The notes beneath the pieces were generated by a model. It searched no databases and was not told the origin of the DNA. It worked only from the letters and a program-made list of their open reading frames with translations. Made by a program: the position numbers and the translations under genes. From Arthrobacter sp. cf158 (GTDB lineage Bacteria; Actinomycetota; Actinomycetes; Actinomycetales; Micrococcaceae): DNA of 64,000 nt. The stretch spans positions 62,001 to 126,000 of the forward strand of contig NZ_FNNR01000007.1 of NCBI RefSeq assembly GCF_900106835.1, read 5' to 3'. Below are positions 49,927-58,631 of the stretch, one piece after another. The stretch's first letter is position 1. Every line of letters starts with the position of its first letter.

Positions 49927-51324
49927 CTATGCCTCCGGCTCTGCCTCGAACGCCCGCCGGACTGCAGCAATGGACGCGGCAACGTCCCCGGCGTCCGTGG
50001 TCCAGTTGCTCACCGAGATCCGGAGGATTTCCCGGCCGCGCCAGGACGAGCCTGACATCCACACAGCGCCTTCGGCCATCAGCCGTTGCGTGACGCGGTG
50101 GGTCCGGTCGTCACTGCCAAAGCTCACGGAAACCTGTGTGAACACGACGTCATTAAGAACCTCGACGCCGGGAATCGCGGCGAGTCCCTCCGCCAGTGCC
50201 CTGGCATTTGCAGCGAGCCGCTCCACCATGGCAATCACTCCGTTGCGGCCCAACTGCCGGAGGGCCGCCCAGACGGGAATGCCGCGGGCACGGCGGGACA
50301 ATTCAGGAACCTTCTCAAAGGGGTCCCCGGGCCCGGCATCCGTTGCAATGAAGTAACTGGTGTGAATGCTGAAGGCCCTTCTGAGTGCCTCAGGGCTTGA
50401 GACGATGGCCAGACCGCAGTCGTAGGGGACGTTCAGGGTTTTGTGGGCATCCGTGGCCCAGGAGTCAGCTTCCTCCACTCCTGCCAACCGCTCCCTGAGT
50501 GTCGGGCTGACGGCGGCCCACAAGCCAAAAGCGCCGTCCACGTGGACCCAGGCGCCGCGCTGGTGGGCCACATCAATGGCTTCCGTCATGGGATCAAACG
50601 CTCCGGAGTGCAGGTTGCCCGCTTGCAGGCACACCAACGATGGCCCGGGCTGCTGCTCCATGGCTTCGGCCAGTGCGTCGGGAATAATCCGGCCTTCGTC
50701 GTCGGCAGCCACGGGTACGCAGGCCCCGAGACCCAGATACCGGAGCGCCAGATCCACGGCCGCGTGCCGTTCCCGCCCCGCGAAAGTGGTGATTCTGGGA
50801 GCACCGGAGAGCCCCATGGCCTGCAGGTCCCAACCCGCCTCATCCATCAAGTACTGTCGTCCCGCTGCGAGGCCTACGAAATTGGCCGTGGTGGCACCCG
50901 TGGTGAATCCAACGTCCGCGGTTGCCGGAAGGTGCAGAAGGTCCAGCAGCCAGGAGGCGGCAGATTCCTCGATGGCAGCCGCCGCCGGAGTGGCGAAGCG
51001 GAGCCCGGTGTTCTGGTCCCAGGCGGAGACCAGCCAATCGGCGGCCATGGCGGCAGGCAAGGTTCCGCCCATGACCCAGCCAAAGAAGCGCCCCGACTGG
51101 ATCGCCATGAGGCCGGGCTCGGCCAGCGCAGCGAGCTGGTCAACTACTTCGGCGGCATCAGTGGCTTCGTCAGGGAGCTTCGGCGGCATGCTCCTGGCCA
51201 CCTGATCGGCGTCGGAAGAAGGACGGACTGAACGAGTAGGCACCGACGCCAGCCAATCACCGGCGTGCACCATGGCCCGCCCCAATGCAGCACCGTACGC
51301 CTCCGGCATCGCAGACATGCGCAC
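49927..51324 (-). CDS. PLP-dependent group II decarboxylase family protein
   Basis: A 465-residue fold-type I PLP enzyme of the glutamate/aromatic-amino-acid decarboxylase family. The cofactor Lys is in DSWATDAHKTLNVPYD (about residue 289), with the PLP-contacting Asp in WVHVDGAFGLW, and GATTANFVGLAAGR near residue 145. It is shorter than typical group II enzymes at the C-terminus but intact. Substrate is probably an aromatic or acidic amino acid; it could be a related lyase, as the family is broad. It converges on the MerR gene at the left with a 19-bp gap. Start is ATG 51324; ATG 51312 is also possible. Confidence 0.82.
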   Translation of the reverse strand: MRMSAMPEAYGAALGRAMVHAGDWLASVPTRSVRPSSDADQVARSMPPKLPDEATDAAEVVDQLAALAEPGLMAIQSGRFFGWVMGGTLPAAMAADWLVSAWDQNTGLRFATPAAAAIEESAASWLLDLLHLPATADVGFTTGATTANFVGLAAGRQYLMDEAGWDLQAMGLSGAPRITTFAGRERHAAVDLALRYLGLGACVPVAADDEGRIIPDALAEAMEQQPGPSLVCLQAGNLHSGAFDPMTEAIDVAHQRGAWVHVDGAFGLWAAVSPTLRERLAGVEEADSWATDAHKTLNVPYDCGLAIVSSPEALRRAFSIHTSYFIATDAGPGDPFEKVPELSRRARGIPVWAALRQLGRNGVIAMVERLAANARALAEGLAAIPGVEVLNDVVFTQVSVSFGSDDRTHRVTQRLMAEGAVWMSGSSWRGREILRISVSNWTTDAGDVAASIAAVRRAFEAEPEA

Positions 51325-51412
51325 AGCCTACTCCCGGTTCACCGCATGGAACAGTACGGAACGGTACAGCCGGACAGCAGCTGTGATGCCGGACGGTGCC
51401 CGCCGGAATGCG

Positions 51413-52111
51413 TTACAGGGTGAGCGTCAGGAGGTGACCGCCGTCGTCGTCTTTAACAGCGGCAACCGTGACTGCCGAGTAGTCCGGGATCCGCCACATG
51501 CCGTCCTCGAGGTGGCCGGCGTTGCCAACCACCACGGTCCGCATTCCGGCGGCGCGCGCCGCAGCGATACCGGCGGGGGCATCTTCGAAAACCACGACGT
51601 CGGACGCGTCAACTCCCAGCATCGCGGCCGCCTTGAGGTACCCCTCCGGGTGGGGTTTGCCAAGGGTAACGGCCTCGGAGGTGACTGCCGTGGCAGGCAT
51701 GGGAAGTCCAGCGGCCTGCATACGGATGCCGGCGAGTACGCGGTCGGCAGAGGTGACCAATGCGATGGCGTCATCCGGCAGCGCGGTCAGCAGCGCTGCC
51801 GCGCCGGGAATCGCTATCACGCCGTCTGTCCGCGTGCGTTCCATGGCATCCAGCTCAGCAGTCAAAGCAACGACGTCGGCCCCCACCGGAGCGTAACGGC
51901 GCACCGTGTCGCCGGAACGGACGCCGTGCGAGGTCCGGAGAATCTCCTGGATGTCCAAGCCGTACCGGTCAGCGAACTCGGACCAAACCTGCTCCACGAC
52001 CGCAGTGGAATCAACCAGTGTGCCGTCCATGTCGAAGAGGATGGCGCGGGCGGTCAGCGTCGGCGTCTCTGTCGGGAGGGTGTGTTCGGCGTGGTCGGCA
52101 GGATGGCTCAT
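51413..52111 (-). CDS. HAD-family hydrolase (beta-phosphoglucomutase-like subfamily)
   Basis: A phosphatase of about 232 residues. Motif I is ILFDMDGTLVDST, with the nucleophile and acid Asp, motif II ALVTSAD, motif III Lys in GKPHPEGYLKAA and motif IV VVFEDAPAGIAAARAAG. The helical cap lies between motifs I and II. I chose ATG 52111 (MSHPADH) over 52129. This subfamily acts on small sugar phosphates such as 2-deoxyglucose-6-P or glycerol phosphates; the true substrate is not visible. It shares the strand with the VOC gene to its right but does not overlap it. Confidence 0.86.
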   Translation of the reverse strand: MSHPADHAEHTLPTETPTLTARAILFDMDGTLVDSTAVVEQVWSEFADRYGLDIQEILRTSHGVRSGDTVRRYAPVGADVVALTAELDAMERTRTDGVIAIPGAAALLTALPDDAIALVTSADRVLAGIRMQAAGLPMPATAVTSEAVTLGKPHPEGYLKAAAMLGVDASDVVVFEDAPAGIAAARAAGMRTVVVGNAGHLEDGMWRIPDYSAVTVAAVKDDDGGHLLTLTL

Positions 52112-52156
52112 GGTTCCATCCTGCCGCACGCTGTCAGGGTAACGGCTAAGTGTTAC

Positions 52157-52534
52157 TCAGCCATTGGGGCGCTGCGGCAGGTACTGGACCGCCCATTTGT
52201 TGCCGTCAGGGTCCGCGAAGTACACAAAGTGGCCCCAGTCCTGGACATCGACGTCGCTGACGTCCACGCCGTTGGCCTTGAGCTGCTCATGTGCCTTGTT
52301 GATGTCTGCCACCACCACTTGGAGGCTTGGGGCGGAGCCCGGAGGGGCATCCGACAAGCCCTCGCCAATGGCGATGGAGCAGGCTGAACCCGGCGGAGTC
52401 AACTGCACAAAGCGGATGCCGTCCATGGGACGTTCATCGAAATCGGCGTTGAAACCAACCTTGTTGACGTAGAAGTCCTTCGCGCGATCGACGTCGGACA
52501 CAGGGACAAACACCAGTTCAAGTTTCCAGTCCAT
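52157..52534 (-). CDS. VOC-family (glyoxalase/dioxygenase-like) protein
   Basis: A 125-residue vicinal-oxygen-chelate protein with the two beta-alpha-beta-beta-beta modules. Segments such as ELVFVPVSDVDRAKDFYVNKVGFNADFD and WGHFVYFADPDGNKWAVQ are typical. The metal-ligand positions are not all His/Glu, so it may be a binding protein and not an enzyme. Start is ATG 52534. The gene stands between the HAD hydrolase and upp on the same strand, with gaps of about 45 bp on each side. Function is unknown beyond family. Confidence 0.83.
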   Translation of the reverse strand: MDWKLELVFVPVSDVDRAKDFYVNKVGFNADFDERPMDGIRFVQLTPPGSACSIAIGEGLSDAPPGSAPSLQVVVADINKAHEQLKANGVDVSDVDVQDWGHFVYFADPDGNKWAVQYLPQRPNG

Positions 52535-52581
52535 GCGCCACAGGCTAGCGGCGCGCGGCAGAAACCGGTAGGGGTCTCCCT

Positions 52582-53217
52582 TTAGCCTGCCACGCCGTAG
52601 AGGCGGTCCCCGGCATCGCCCAACCCGGGCACGATGTACGACTTCTCGTTGAGCTTCTCGTCAATGGAAGCCAGGACAACCTTCACGTTGGCGTCCGCGA
52701 GCTCCTCTTCCAGCTTGGCCAGTCCTTCCGGAGCAGCCAGCAAGCAGATGCAGGTGACATCCGACGCGCCGCGCTTGAAGAGGAACTTGATGGCTTCGCG
52801 CAGGGTGCCGCCTGTGGCGAGCATGGGGTCCAGGACAAAGATCTGGCGGCCGGTGAGGTCCTCGGGGAGGCGTTCGGCGTAGGTGATGATGTCCAGGGTT
52901 TCCTCGTCGCGGGCCATGCCCAGGAAACCGACCTCTGCGGTGGGTACCAGTTTGGTCATGCCCTCAAGCATGCCCAGCCCGGCGCGCAGGATGGGGACTA
53001 CCAGCGGCGTGGGCTTGGTGAAGGCCGTACCGATGGTCTTGGTGACAGGGGTCTCGATCTCAACTGGCTGCGTCTTGACCTCGCGGGTGGCTTCATAAGC
53101 CAGGAGGGTGACGAGTTCTTCAGTAAGTTGCCGGAAGACCGGTGAAGGGGTGTTCTTATCCCGCAGAACGGTGAGCTTGTGAGCGACCAGCGGGTGGTCC
53201 ACGACGAGTGTGCGCAT
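52582..53217 (-). CDS. upp: Uracil phosphoribosyltransferase
   Basis: A 211-residue pyrimidine-salvage enzyme that makes UMP from uracil and PRPP. The PRPP loop is [18 protein letters not shown] (about residue 127), and the uracil-binding C-terminal GDAGDRLYG is intact. Length is standard for Upp. It diverges from tadA with only 22 bp between the start codons, so promoters must overlap within the genes. No uracil permease gene is nearby. Confidence 0.95.
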   Translation of the reverse strand: MRTLVVDHPLVAHKLTVLRDKNTPSPVFRQLTEELVTLLAYEATREVKTQPVEIETPVTKTIGTAFTKPTPLVVPILRAGLGMLEGMTKLVPTAEVGFLGMARDEETLDIITYAERLPEDLTGRQIFVLDPMLATGGTLREAIKFLFKRGASDVTCICLLAAPEGLAKLEEELADANVKVVLASIDEKLNEKSYIVPGLGDAGDRLYGVAG

Positions 53218-53239
53218 CCCCCAAAACTATCATTGAGAC

Positions 53240-53773
53240 ATGAGCGCCACCGAGCCGTATCACGCAGACCACATGGCCTGGATGGGCCTTGCCCTGGACG
53301 AGGCCCGGTTGGCGCTGAAAACGGACGACGTACCGATCGGCGCGGTCGTCTTGGGGCCCGACGGCGGCGTGCTGGGTTCCGGACGCAACGAACGCGAAGC
53401 GCACGGGGACCCGACGGCCCACGCTGAGGTAGTGGCCATTCGTCAAGCGGCTGCTTCGCTGCGCCAGCGCGCGGCGGAGGCGGGCTCGGACGGTGACGGT
53501 TGGCGGCTTGAGGACTGCACGCTGGTGGTCACTCTGGAGCCGTGTGCCATGTGTGCCGGGGCTATTGTCCTGGCCCGGATTCCGCGCGTCGTTTTTGGCG
53601 CGTGGGACGAGAAAGCGGGAGCGGTGGGTTCCGTGTTCGACATCCTCCGCGAGCGCCGCCTCAACCACTGGGTGGAGGTCTACGCGGGCGTGCGGGAGGA
53701 AGAATGCTCAGCCCTGCTCAAGGAGTTCTTCGCCTCACACCGGGTCCCCGGCGGGGGTAATCGCCCGGCCTGA
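53240..53773 (+). CDS. tadA: tRNA adenosine(34) deaminase
   Basis: A 177-residue zinc deaminase that converts A34 to inosine in tRNA-Arg(ACG), the tRNA encoded at 10984 in this window. The zinc motif His-Ala-Glu is in DPTAHAEVVAIRQ (about residue 60), and the cysteine pair in EPCAMCAGAIV (about 100). An insertion of about ten residues (AAEAGSDGDGW) follows the first motif, as in some actinobacterial members. The C-terminal FFASHRV is the family end. A stand-alone cytosine/guanine deaminase is the alternative, but the PCAMCAGA form favours TadA. Confidence 0.9.
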   Translation: MSATEPYHADHMAWMGLALDEARLALKTDDVPIGAVVLGPDGGVLGSGRNEREAHGDPTAHAEVVAIRQAAASLRQRAAEAGSDGDGWRLEDCTLVVTLEPCAMCAGAIVLARIPRVVFGAWDEKAGAVGSVFDILRERRLNHWVEVYAGVREEECSALLKEFFASHRVPGGGNRPA

Positions 53774-53796
53774 TCCTCTTCTTTGTGGGAGTAGCA

Positions 53797-54177
53797 ATGC
53801 CAGTCTCTTTCAACCACACCATCGTTTACGCAACTGACAAGCACGCGTCTGCCGAGTTCCTGGCACGCATTCTGGGACTTCGAAAGCCGCAGCCCATGTG
53901 GTCCTTTGTCACTGTTTCCTTGGAGAACGGCGTCGCGTTGGACTTCCTTGAGGCGTCCGGGGAAATAGCGCCCCAGCACTACGCCTTCCTGGTCAGCGAA
54001 GAGGAGTTTGACCAAATCTTCCTCCGGATCACTGCCGAGCACCTTCCTTATTGGGCGGACCCTGCCCGGTCCCGCGCGCAACAGATCAACCACAACGACG
54101 GCGGCCGCGGAATGTACTTCTGTGATCCTGACGGGCATTTTCTCGAGGCCATCACGCGGCCGTACGGTTCTGGCTAG
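53797..54177 (+). CDS. VOC-family (glyoxalase-like) protein
   Basis: A 126-residue protein with VOC modules: FNHTIVYATDKHASAEFLARILGL at the start and GRGMYFCDPDGHFLEAITRPYG at the end. His at HTIVY, His in QHYAFLV and the Glu in LEAITRP occupy the expected metal-ligand places, so an active metal site is possible. ATG 53797 follows GGGAG; the GTG at 53785 would add four residues. It begins 24 bp after tadA on the same strand and may be co-transcribed. The substrate is unknown. Confidence 0.83.
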   Translation: MPVSFNHTIVYATDKHASAEFLARILGLRKPQPMWSFVTVSLENGVALDFLEASGEIAPQHYAFLVSEEEFDQIFLRITAEHLPYWADPARSRAQQINHNDGGRGMYFCDPDGHFLEAITRPYGSG

Positions 54178-54225
54178 TTCCGACCGTTTTGCCCACGCGG
54201 CCGGCGGCTGAGCTTAGACTGGCCC

Positions 54226-54624
54226 ATGCTCGAAAAATCGTGGGGAGCACTTTGTCTTGCTGGCGTGGTGGTCGCCGGCACGGTGACGGGATGCGGACAG
54301 CAAGCCTGTGACTCGATGCTTCGCCGCACTGACGTGAGTATCGATTTTTCCCGGCTCGGCACGTCGTGGGAAAACCTGGAGTACACCGTCAACTGTCCGG
54401 GTCAGGAATCGTGCGTGTACACCCCGGACACTGACACCAAGCGCCACGCAGCGGTGGCCGACAACCCCCTGTGGATTGCCCACGGCACAAAAACCATGGA
54501 AGTAACGGTCTACCTCACGGGCTCCTCCACGCCCCTGGCCAAGACAACGGCCGAGCTGGAGTGGGATCCTCCGTTCGATCCCTCTGCCTGCTCGACTACT
54601 GCTACAGCAAACTTTGTGGTTTAG
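54226..54624 (+). CDS. Small lipoprotein of unknown function
   Basis: A 132-residue predicted lipoprotein. The signal has Lys4, a hydrophobic stretch (ALCLAGVVVAGTV) and a lipobox VTGC with Cys23. The mature part contains five further cysteines (QQACDS, VNCPGQESCVY, PSACST), which could form disulfides outside the cell. Its beta-strand-like pattern (MEVTVYLTG, KTTAELEWD) suggests a small beta-sandwich. I do not recognise the family. Its TAG stop overlaps the TAA stop of the convergent glycosyltransferase gene by 3-4 bases (TTAG). Confidence 0.75.
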   Translation: MLEKSWGALCLAGVVVAGTVTGCGQQACDSMLRRTDVSIDFSRLGTSWENLEYTVNCPGQESCVYTPDTDTKRHAAVADNPLWIAHGTKTMEVTVYLTGSSTPLAKTTAELEWDPPFDPSACSTTATANFVV

Positions 54625-55625
54625 CCTGCGTCCGGTGTGGCCAGGGCCTTCAGGACAGTGGCAGCAGTGGTGTCCCAGCCTTGGAGGTGTTCGCGGGCGC
54701 GGAGGGCGTTGCTGCGCCAGAGCTCTTGCAGGGTGGGGTCGGTGAGCCAACGCTTGAGTGAGTCGGTCAGGGCACCTTCCTGCGTCAGGTCCAGCGCGGC
54801 GCCGGCCTCTGTGTGGCCGAGGGCTTCCACGGCACCGGTCCCCTGCCGCACGAGCACCGGGACGCCATGAGCCAACGACTCCGTGACCACCATGCCGAAA
54901 CTCTCGGAGCGCGAGAGAAGGACGCTGAGGTCCGCTTTGTGCCACTGCGCTTCGATGGTTGGGCCGGTTAGCTCACCTGTCACCTTGATGCGGTTCTCCA
55001 GCCCGTAATGCTCGACGGCGGCCCTCACCTCCGCTGCGTACCTCGCGTCAGCGTTTTCCGAGCCGATGAGGGCAGCGGACCATTCCACGTCCTGCAGGGT
55101 GGCCAGGCACTCCACGAGTTCGAGTTGGCTCTTGTTGGGAAGCAACGCCGCGACGGCGACTATATGCTGTGGTTGCGATCCCTCGGCGAGGTCTGCCTTG
55201 TCGGCCCCGGGCGCGGCGATGACCATCCTCTGCGTCCCATGCCTCGTCTCAAGCTCAGCCGCTGCATGGGCGCTTGGGCAGATGATTCCCGTGGCGGCAG
55301 CCAACGCCTTTGCCTCAAGATCGGGGTGGTCCGCCAACGCCATGTGCGAAAGGATCCACACCTGGGTACCGGCATTGATCGCGCCGGAGATCTCGTCCGG
55401 AGCCCCACTCGCTACCAGTCCGTCGGCAATCACTGTTGTGCCGCCGTCGAGCATGTCAGCGAAACGTTGCCGGTCCGCGAGGCTCCCAACCGGCCAGTCG
55501 CCGTCGACCGTTGCTGTCTCAACGGTGACGCCCAAGGCGGTCAGGTGCTCGGCGAGCTTGGCGTTGTACTTGTTACCGCCGGAGCCGTGCCGGACGTTCC
55601 CCGGGACCAGGAAGCGGATGCGCAC
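54621..55625 (-). CDS. Family 4 (GT-B) glycosyltransferase
   Basis: A 334-residue GT-B glycosyltransferase. The N-terminal Rossmann half starts MRIRFLVPGNVRHGSGGNKYN; the C-terminal half has the donor site with VLLSRSESFGMVVTESLAHGVPVLV, including the E-x7-E pattern of GT4. The cytosolic enzyme follows a PTPS-like gene by 13 bp and a dehydrogenase gene before that, so the three form an operon. The acceptor may be a small molecule made by the other two; this is inference. No lipid or polysaccharide genes are adjacent. Confidence 0.85.
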   Translation of the reverse strand: MRIRFLVPGNVRHGSGGNKYNAKLAEHLTALGVTVETATVDGDWPVGSLADRQRFADMLDGGTTVIADGLVASGAPDEISGAINAGTQVWILSHMALADHPDLEAKALAAATGIICPSAHAAAELETRHGTQRMVIAAPGADKADLAEGSQPQHIVAVAALLPNKSQLELVECLATLQDVEWSAALIGSENADARYAAEVRAAVEHYGLENRIKVTGELTGPTIEAQWHKADLSVLLSRSESFGMVVTESLAHGVPVLVRQGTGAVEALGHTEAGAALDLTQEGALTDSLKRWLTDPTLQELWRSNALRAREHLQGWDTTAATVLKALATPDAG

Positions 55626-55638
55626 TTACTTGACCGGG

Positions 55639-56037
55639 TTACTTGACCGGGAGATCCAGCGAGTAGCCCGCCCAAGCGTCAGGGTTTTCGCGGAGGACCA
55701 CGTCAATGCCGGTGAGGGCCGGACCATCCGCGGTGTCCTGGATTTGGACCGCCATGGCGTCGGCAATGTGCTTCGCGAGCGCCTCCGTGGTGGAGAGTTT
55801 GCCCTTGAAGGCGGGGTGCTCGTCCAGGTTCTTGTAGTTCAGGTCAGCGAGTACCTCCTCGAGGATGCCGCCGGCGGCACCGATGTCCAGGACGATCGCG
55901 TCGTCGTTAACATTGGGGCGGCGGAAGGTGACCTCGGCTACGAACGTGGCGCCATGCAGGCCCTGGGCTGGGCCGAAGGCTTCGCGGGGAAGGCTGTGGG
56001 CGATCATGAAGTGGCGTCGGACGGTCAGGCTGAACAT
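55639..56037 (-). CDS. 6-pyruvoyl-tetrahydropterin synthase / QueD-like protein with altered active site
   Basis: A 132-residue protein of the T-fold PTPS/QueD family. The N-terminal FSLTVRRHFMIAHSL supplies the first zinc His. The next motif, CxxxHGHNY in active members, reads GPAQGLHGATF here: the catalytic Cys is absent and the second His of HGH is Ala. The C-terminal half keeps the family order (VLDIGAAGGILEEVLADLNYKNLDEHPAFKGKLSTTEALAKHIAD), including the LD-E-H region. It probably lacks classical PTPS or QueD activity. It is 3 bp from the dehydrogenase and 13 bp from the glycosyltransferase gene, so it belongs to their operon. Confidence 0.78.
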   Translation of the reverse strand: MFSLTVRRHFMIAHSLPREAFGPAQGLHGATFVAEVTFRRPNVNDDAIVLDIGAAGGILEEVLADLNYKNLDEHPAFKGKLSTTEALAKHIADAMAVQIQDTADGPALTGIDVVLRENPDAWAGYSLDLPVK

Positions 56038-56040
56038 GTA

Positions 56041-57054
56041 TTAATCCTCCGGCTGGGGGTAGGCGACCACGTGGCAAAAACCGCCGGGCCGCTCGAACAG
56101 TTTTGTCAGTGTGGTGGGCAGGTTCCGGAATAGGCACTCGCTGGTCAGGAAGGTGTCGAAGAGCGGATCCTTCAGCTCGACGGCCGCCTGCTCAAGGCGC
56201 TCGGCGTTGGTGCGCCGGTGCCTGCGTGGGAGGGCGACGGCGCCCACTTGGCTGGAGCGGATGTTGAGCCGTCGGGCGTGGAAATCCTCGCCGAGCGGCA
56301 GAGTGACTTCCTTATCGGCGAACCATGAAAGTTCGATCACATCCGAATCGTCACCGGCCAGTTGGAGGCTCAGCTTGAGGCCCTCATTGGAGGCGGAACA
56401 GTGGAAGACGATGTCGTTGTCGCTTTTTGCATTCTCTGGTTCGGCGAAGTCGACGTTGATGGTTGCTGCCAGCTTCCGCTTCTCCGGATCCGCATCCACC
56501 AACTGCAGGCGTCCCAACGGGTACTTCCGAAGCAGCGTCGCCAAGACCCCACCCACCAGGCCACCACCGACGACGGCCACCCGGTCTCCCAGCCTCGGCC
56601 CGGCTTCCCAGAGCGCGTTAATGGCCACCTCAACGATGCCCGTGAGCACGGCGCGTTTCGCAGGGACTTCCTCTGGGATTGCCGTGAGTTGGCTCGTGGG
56701 AATCACATAGAAATCTTGGTGTGGGTGCAGGGTGAAGACGGTTTTCCCCCGCCATTCCTCCGGTCCTTCCTCCACAATCCCGACGTTCAGGTAGCCGTAC
56801 TTCACCGGGCCCGGGAAGTCGCCTTCCTGGTGCGGGGCCTGCATCAGGTCAGCCACCCGCTCCGGGACGCGGCCTTCGTGGACCACGCGCTCCGTGCCTC
56901 GGCTGACGCCTGAGTACAGGGTCCTGACGAGGGCTTCGCCTTCTTGGGGTTTGGCGATGGTCTCGGAGCGCAGCTCACCATCGCCCGTCTCGGTGACCCA
57001 GTAGGCGTGGGCTTCGTGTCCGTGTTCTAGTTCGTGTTCCCGCGAAATCGTCAT
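56041..57054 (-). CDS. Zinc-type alcohol dehydrogenase-like oxidoreductase
   Basis: A 337-residue medium-chain dehydrogenase/reductase. The NAD(P) motif is RVAVVGGGLVGGVLATLL (about residue 160). The GHE catalytic zinc motif of true alcohol dehydrogenases is not evident; the N-terminal region reads LYSGVSRGTERVVHEGRVP, which resembles the BchC/threonine-dehydrogenase-like branch annotated as zinc-binding. It is the first gene of the operon with the PTPS-like and GT4 genes. The substrate is probably the operon's own intermediate. A promoter lies between its start and the tRNA-Ser gene. Confidence 0.8.
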   Translation of the reverse strand: MTISREHELEHGHEAHAYWVTETGDGELRSETIAKPQEGEALVRTLYSGVSRGTERVVHEGRVPERVADLMQAPHQEGDFPGPVKYGYLNVGIVEEGPEEWRGKTVFTLHPHQDFYVIPTSQLTAIPEEVPAKRAVLTGIVEVAINALWEAGPRLGDRVAVVGGGLVGGVLATLLRKYPLGRLQLVDADPEKRKLAATINVDFAEPENAKSDNDIVFHCSASNEGLKLSLQLAGDDSDVIELSWFADKEVTLPLGEDFHARRLNIRSSQVGAVALPRRHRRTNAERLEQAAVELKDPLFDTFLTSECLFRNLPTTLTKLFERPGGFCHVVAYPQPED

Positions 57055-57181
57055 GGTACTTACGAATCTATCGGTGGGGCGCTGCGGACGGAAGTTGGCT
57101 GTGCTTTGTCTTGTTCTTCCCGTTGGTCCGCGGGGCCTCGTTTTGGGGAACCGGGCTGAACTCCGGTACCCTATTTCAGTT

Positions 57182-57271
57182 GGTGACGTGTCCGAGCGGC
57201 CGAAGGTGCAACACTCGAAATGTTGTTTGGTGTAAAAGCCAACGTGGGTTCAAATCCCACCGTCACCGCCA
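57182..57271 (+). tRNA. tRNA-Ser (CGA anticodon), with encoded CCA
   Basis: A type II tRNA of 87 nt plus CCA. Acceptor GGTGACG/CGTCACC, anticodon CGA in the loop CTCGAAA, long variable arm and T-loop GGTTCAAATCC. Unlike the other two tRNAs here, CCA is encoded (57269-57271). Decayed integrase sequences lie just downstream, so the 3' end is a likely attachment site. Confidence 0.95.
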
Positions 57272-57276
57272 ATGAG

Positions 57277-57326
57277 AAAGGCCCTGCTTCCCTTTGTTTA
57301 TGAGGGAAACAGGGCCTTTTGTTTTG
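57277..57326 (+). terminator. Terminator after tRNA-Ser(CGA)
   Basis: The stem AAAGGCCCTG...AGGGAA-type (AAAGGCCCTGCTTCCCT with AGGGAAACAGGGCCTTT, one bulge) is followed by TTTTGTTTT. It begins 5 nt after the CCA. Confidence 0.88.
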
Positions 57327-57332
57327 CTCGGG

Positions 57333-58207
57333 TTAGGCGTCTGCCCACACTTTGCCCACACCCGATTGTGAAACGGCGTGATCTAAAGCGTCTGATACGG
57401 CGTCAAGATCGCCATCAAACAGGTCAGCGTTAACGTCCAGGGTCATCGCCGCGGAGCTGTGACCGAGCATCTTTTGAACCGCTTTGACGTTGGCGCCGGC
57501 AGACACGGCGAAGCTCGCGGCAGAGTGGCGGAGGTCGTGGGGCGTGATGCGCGGAATCCCGGAACGATTCACAGCACTCGCAAACCAACTCATGTTGTCT
57601 TCGTGGACACGCGCCAGCCGAAGATGATGCCCATTCTCGCCAGGGAACACCAGATCCTCGCGCCCCTTGCCCTCGCGCTGCATGGCTAGCTTCCCGGCAA
57701 GGAAGCGCGGGAATGGCACGGCGCGGCGCTTGTGATTCTTTGGCGCCCCACCTCTATTACCGAGCCCCACCTGCACCGCGTTTTCCTCGATCAAGAAACG
57801 CCTTCTAAGCATGTCCAGATGCTTGACCCTCAGCCCGATTGCTTCGCCCCACCTAAGCCCGCAGTAGGCCAATGTAAGGACCAATGCCGGGTATTTGCTG
57901 GCGTCCGCCAGCGCATGCACTTGCTCATGGGTCAGGTAGACATGAGCCTTCTTGACCTTCCGCGGCAACGTCACCCCCTGGCCGGGTTACTTAGAGCCCT
58001 ACGATCCGCCACCGCGTCATCGAGTATCGCCGCCAAGACCCCATACGCTCGAATGACTAGGGTTGCTCCCTTACCTGCCCCGCTCAAGTCGGAAACCCAT
58101 TGCTGCACAGCAGTTCGCCTCACATCAGCGATGGGGACATGACCCCAGACCGGCGGGACGTGGATTCTCCATGCAGATTCAACGGGCCTCATTAATGAGC
58201 CCAGCAT
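57333..58207 (-). pseudogene. Tyrosine recombinase (integrase) remnant, frameshifted and missing its catalytic Tyr
   Basis: Two adjacent minus-strand pieces make one integrase. The part 57971-58207 is the core-binding domain (DVRRTAVQQWVSDLS) and ends at a stop right after NPARG. The part 57333-57974 is the catalytic domain, with Arg in YCGLRWGEAIGL, HxxR in TPHDLRHSAASF and LGHSSAAMTLD. A G-run of five at about 57971-57975 would restore one frame if it were six. The catalytic Tyr expected in DVYADLF is Asn (AAC codon, 57429-57431). The N-terminal arm-binding domain is missing. The gene lies next to tRNA-Ser(CGA), as for integrative elements, but cannot be active. Confidence 0.85.
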
Positions 58208-58451
58208 GACCTCTCCCGCTACCGATCTTCATGATGCGGTAACCAAGTGGTATGCACGCAGGAACGCTACAGCCCACTAGGGGAAGTTCGTTATCGATGA
58301 TGCAACCCAGCAAAGGCAGAGCTGGTATAACCGCGCCTTAGCAACAACCTCCTCCGATACGGGCATAGACCAATGGATGTGGACGTTCAAACGGACTGTC
58401 GAGCATGTACTCAATGCCGAAATGAACCGTGTGGGCCGAAGCCTCCTTTGA
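58206..58451 (+). pseudogene. Possible decayed small ORF interrupted by an amber stop
   Basis: Frame starting ATG 58206 (MTSPATDLHDAVTKWYARRN) stops at TAG 58278-58280 and continues in the same frame to TGA 58449 with protein-like composition (QRQSWYNRALATTSSDTGID, then WMWTFKRTVEHVLNAEMNRV). If the TAG were a sense codon it would give 81 residues. I recognise no family. It may be a chance frame. Confidence 0.3.
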
Positions 58452-58631
58452 CCAAGATGCTGACGAAACGCCAACGTCACCATCGCGGATGCATTGTCAC
58501 ATGCGCCCACGGCGTAGCCTTGGCGCAACTTCCATGTGGTGTATGCGCCGGGAGACAAAGATTGCGCTTTGTGTCGGTGGGCAGCATGGCCTACGTATTT
58601 TAGAGGTCAAGGATGCTGGTGATCCCAGTCT

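Noticed and set aside
58277..58558. 93-codon minus-strand frame in the island
   Set aside because: No Shine-Dalgarno, no recognisable domain and unlike composition; more likely non-coding relic sequence.
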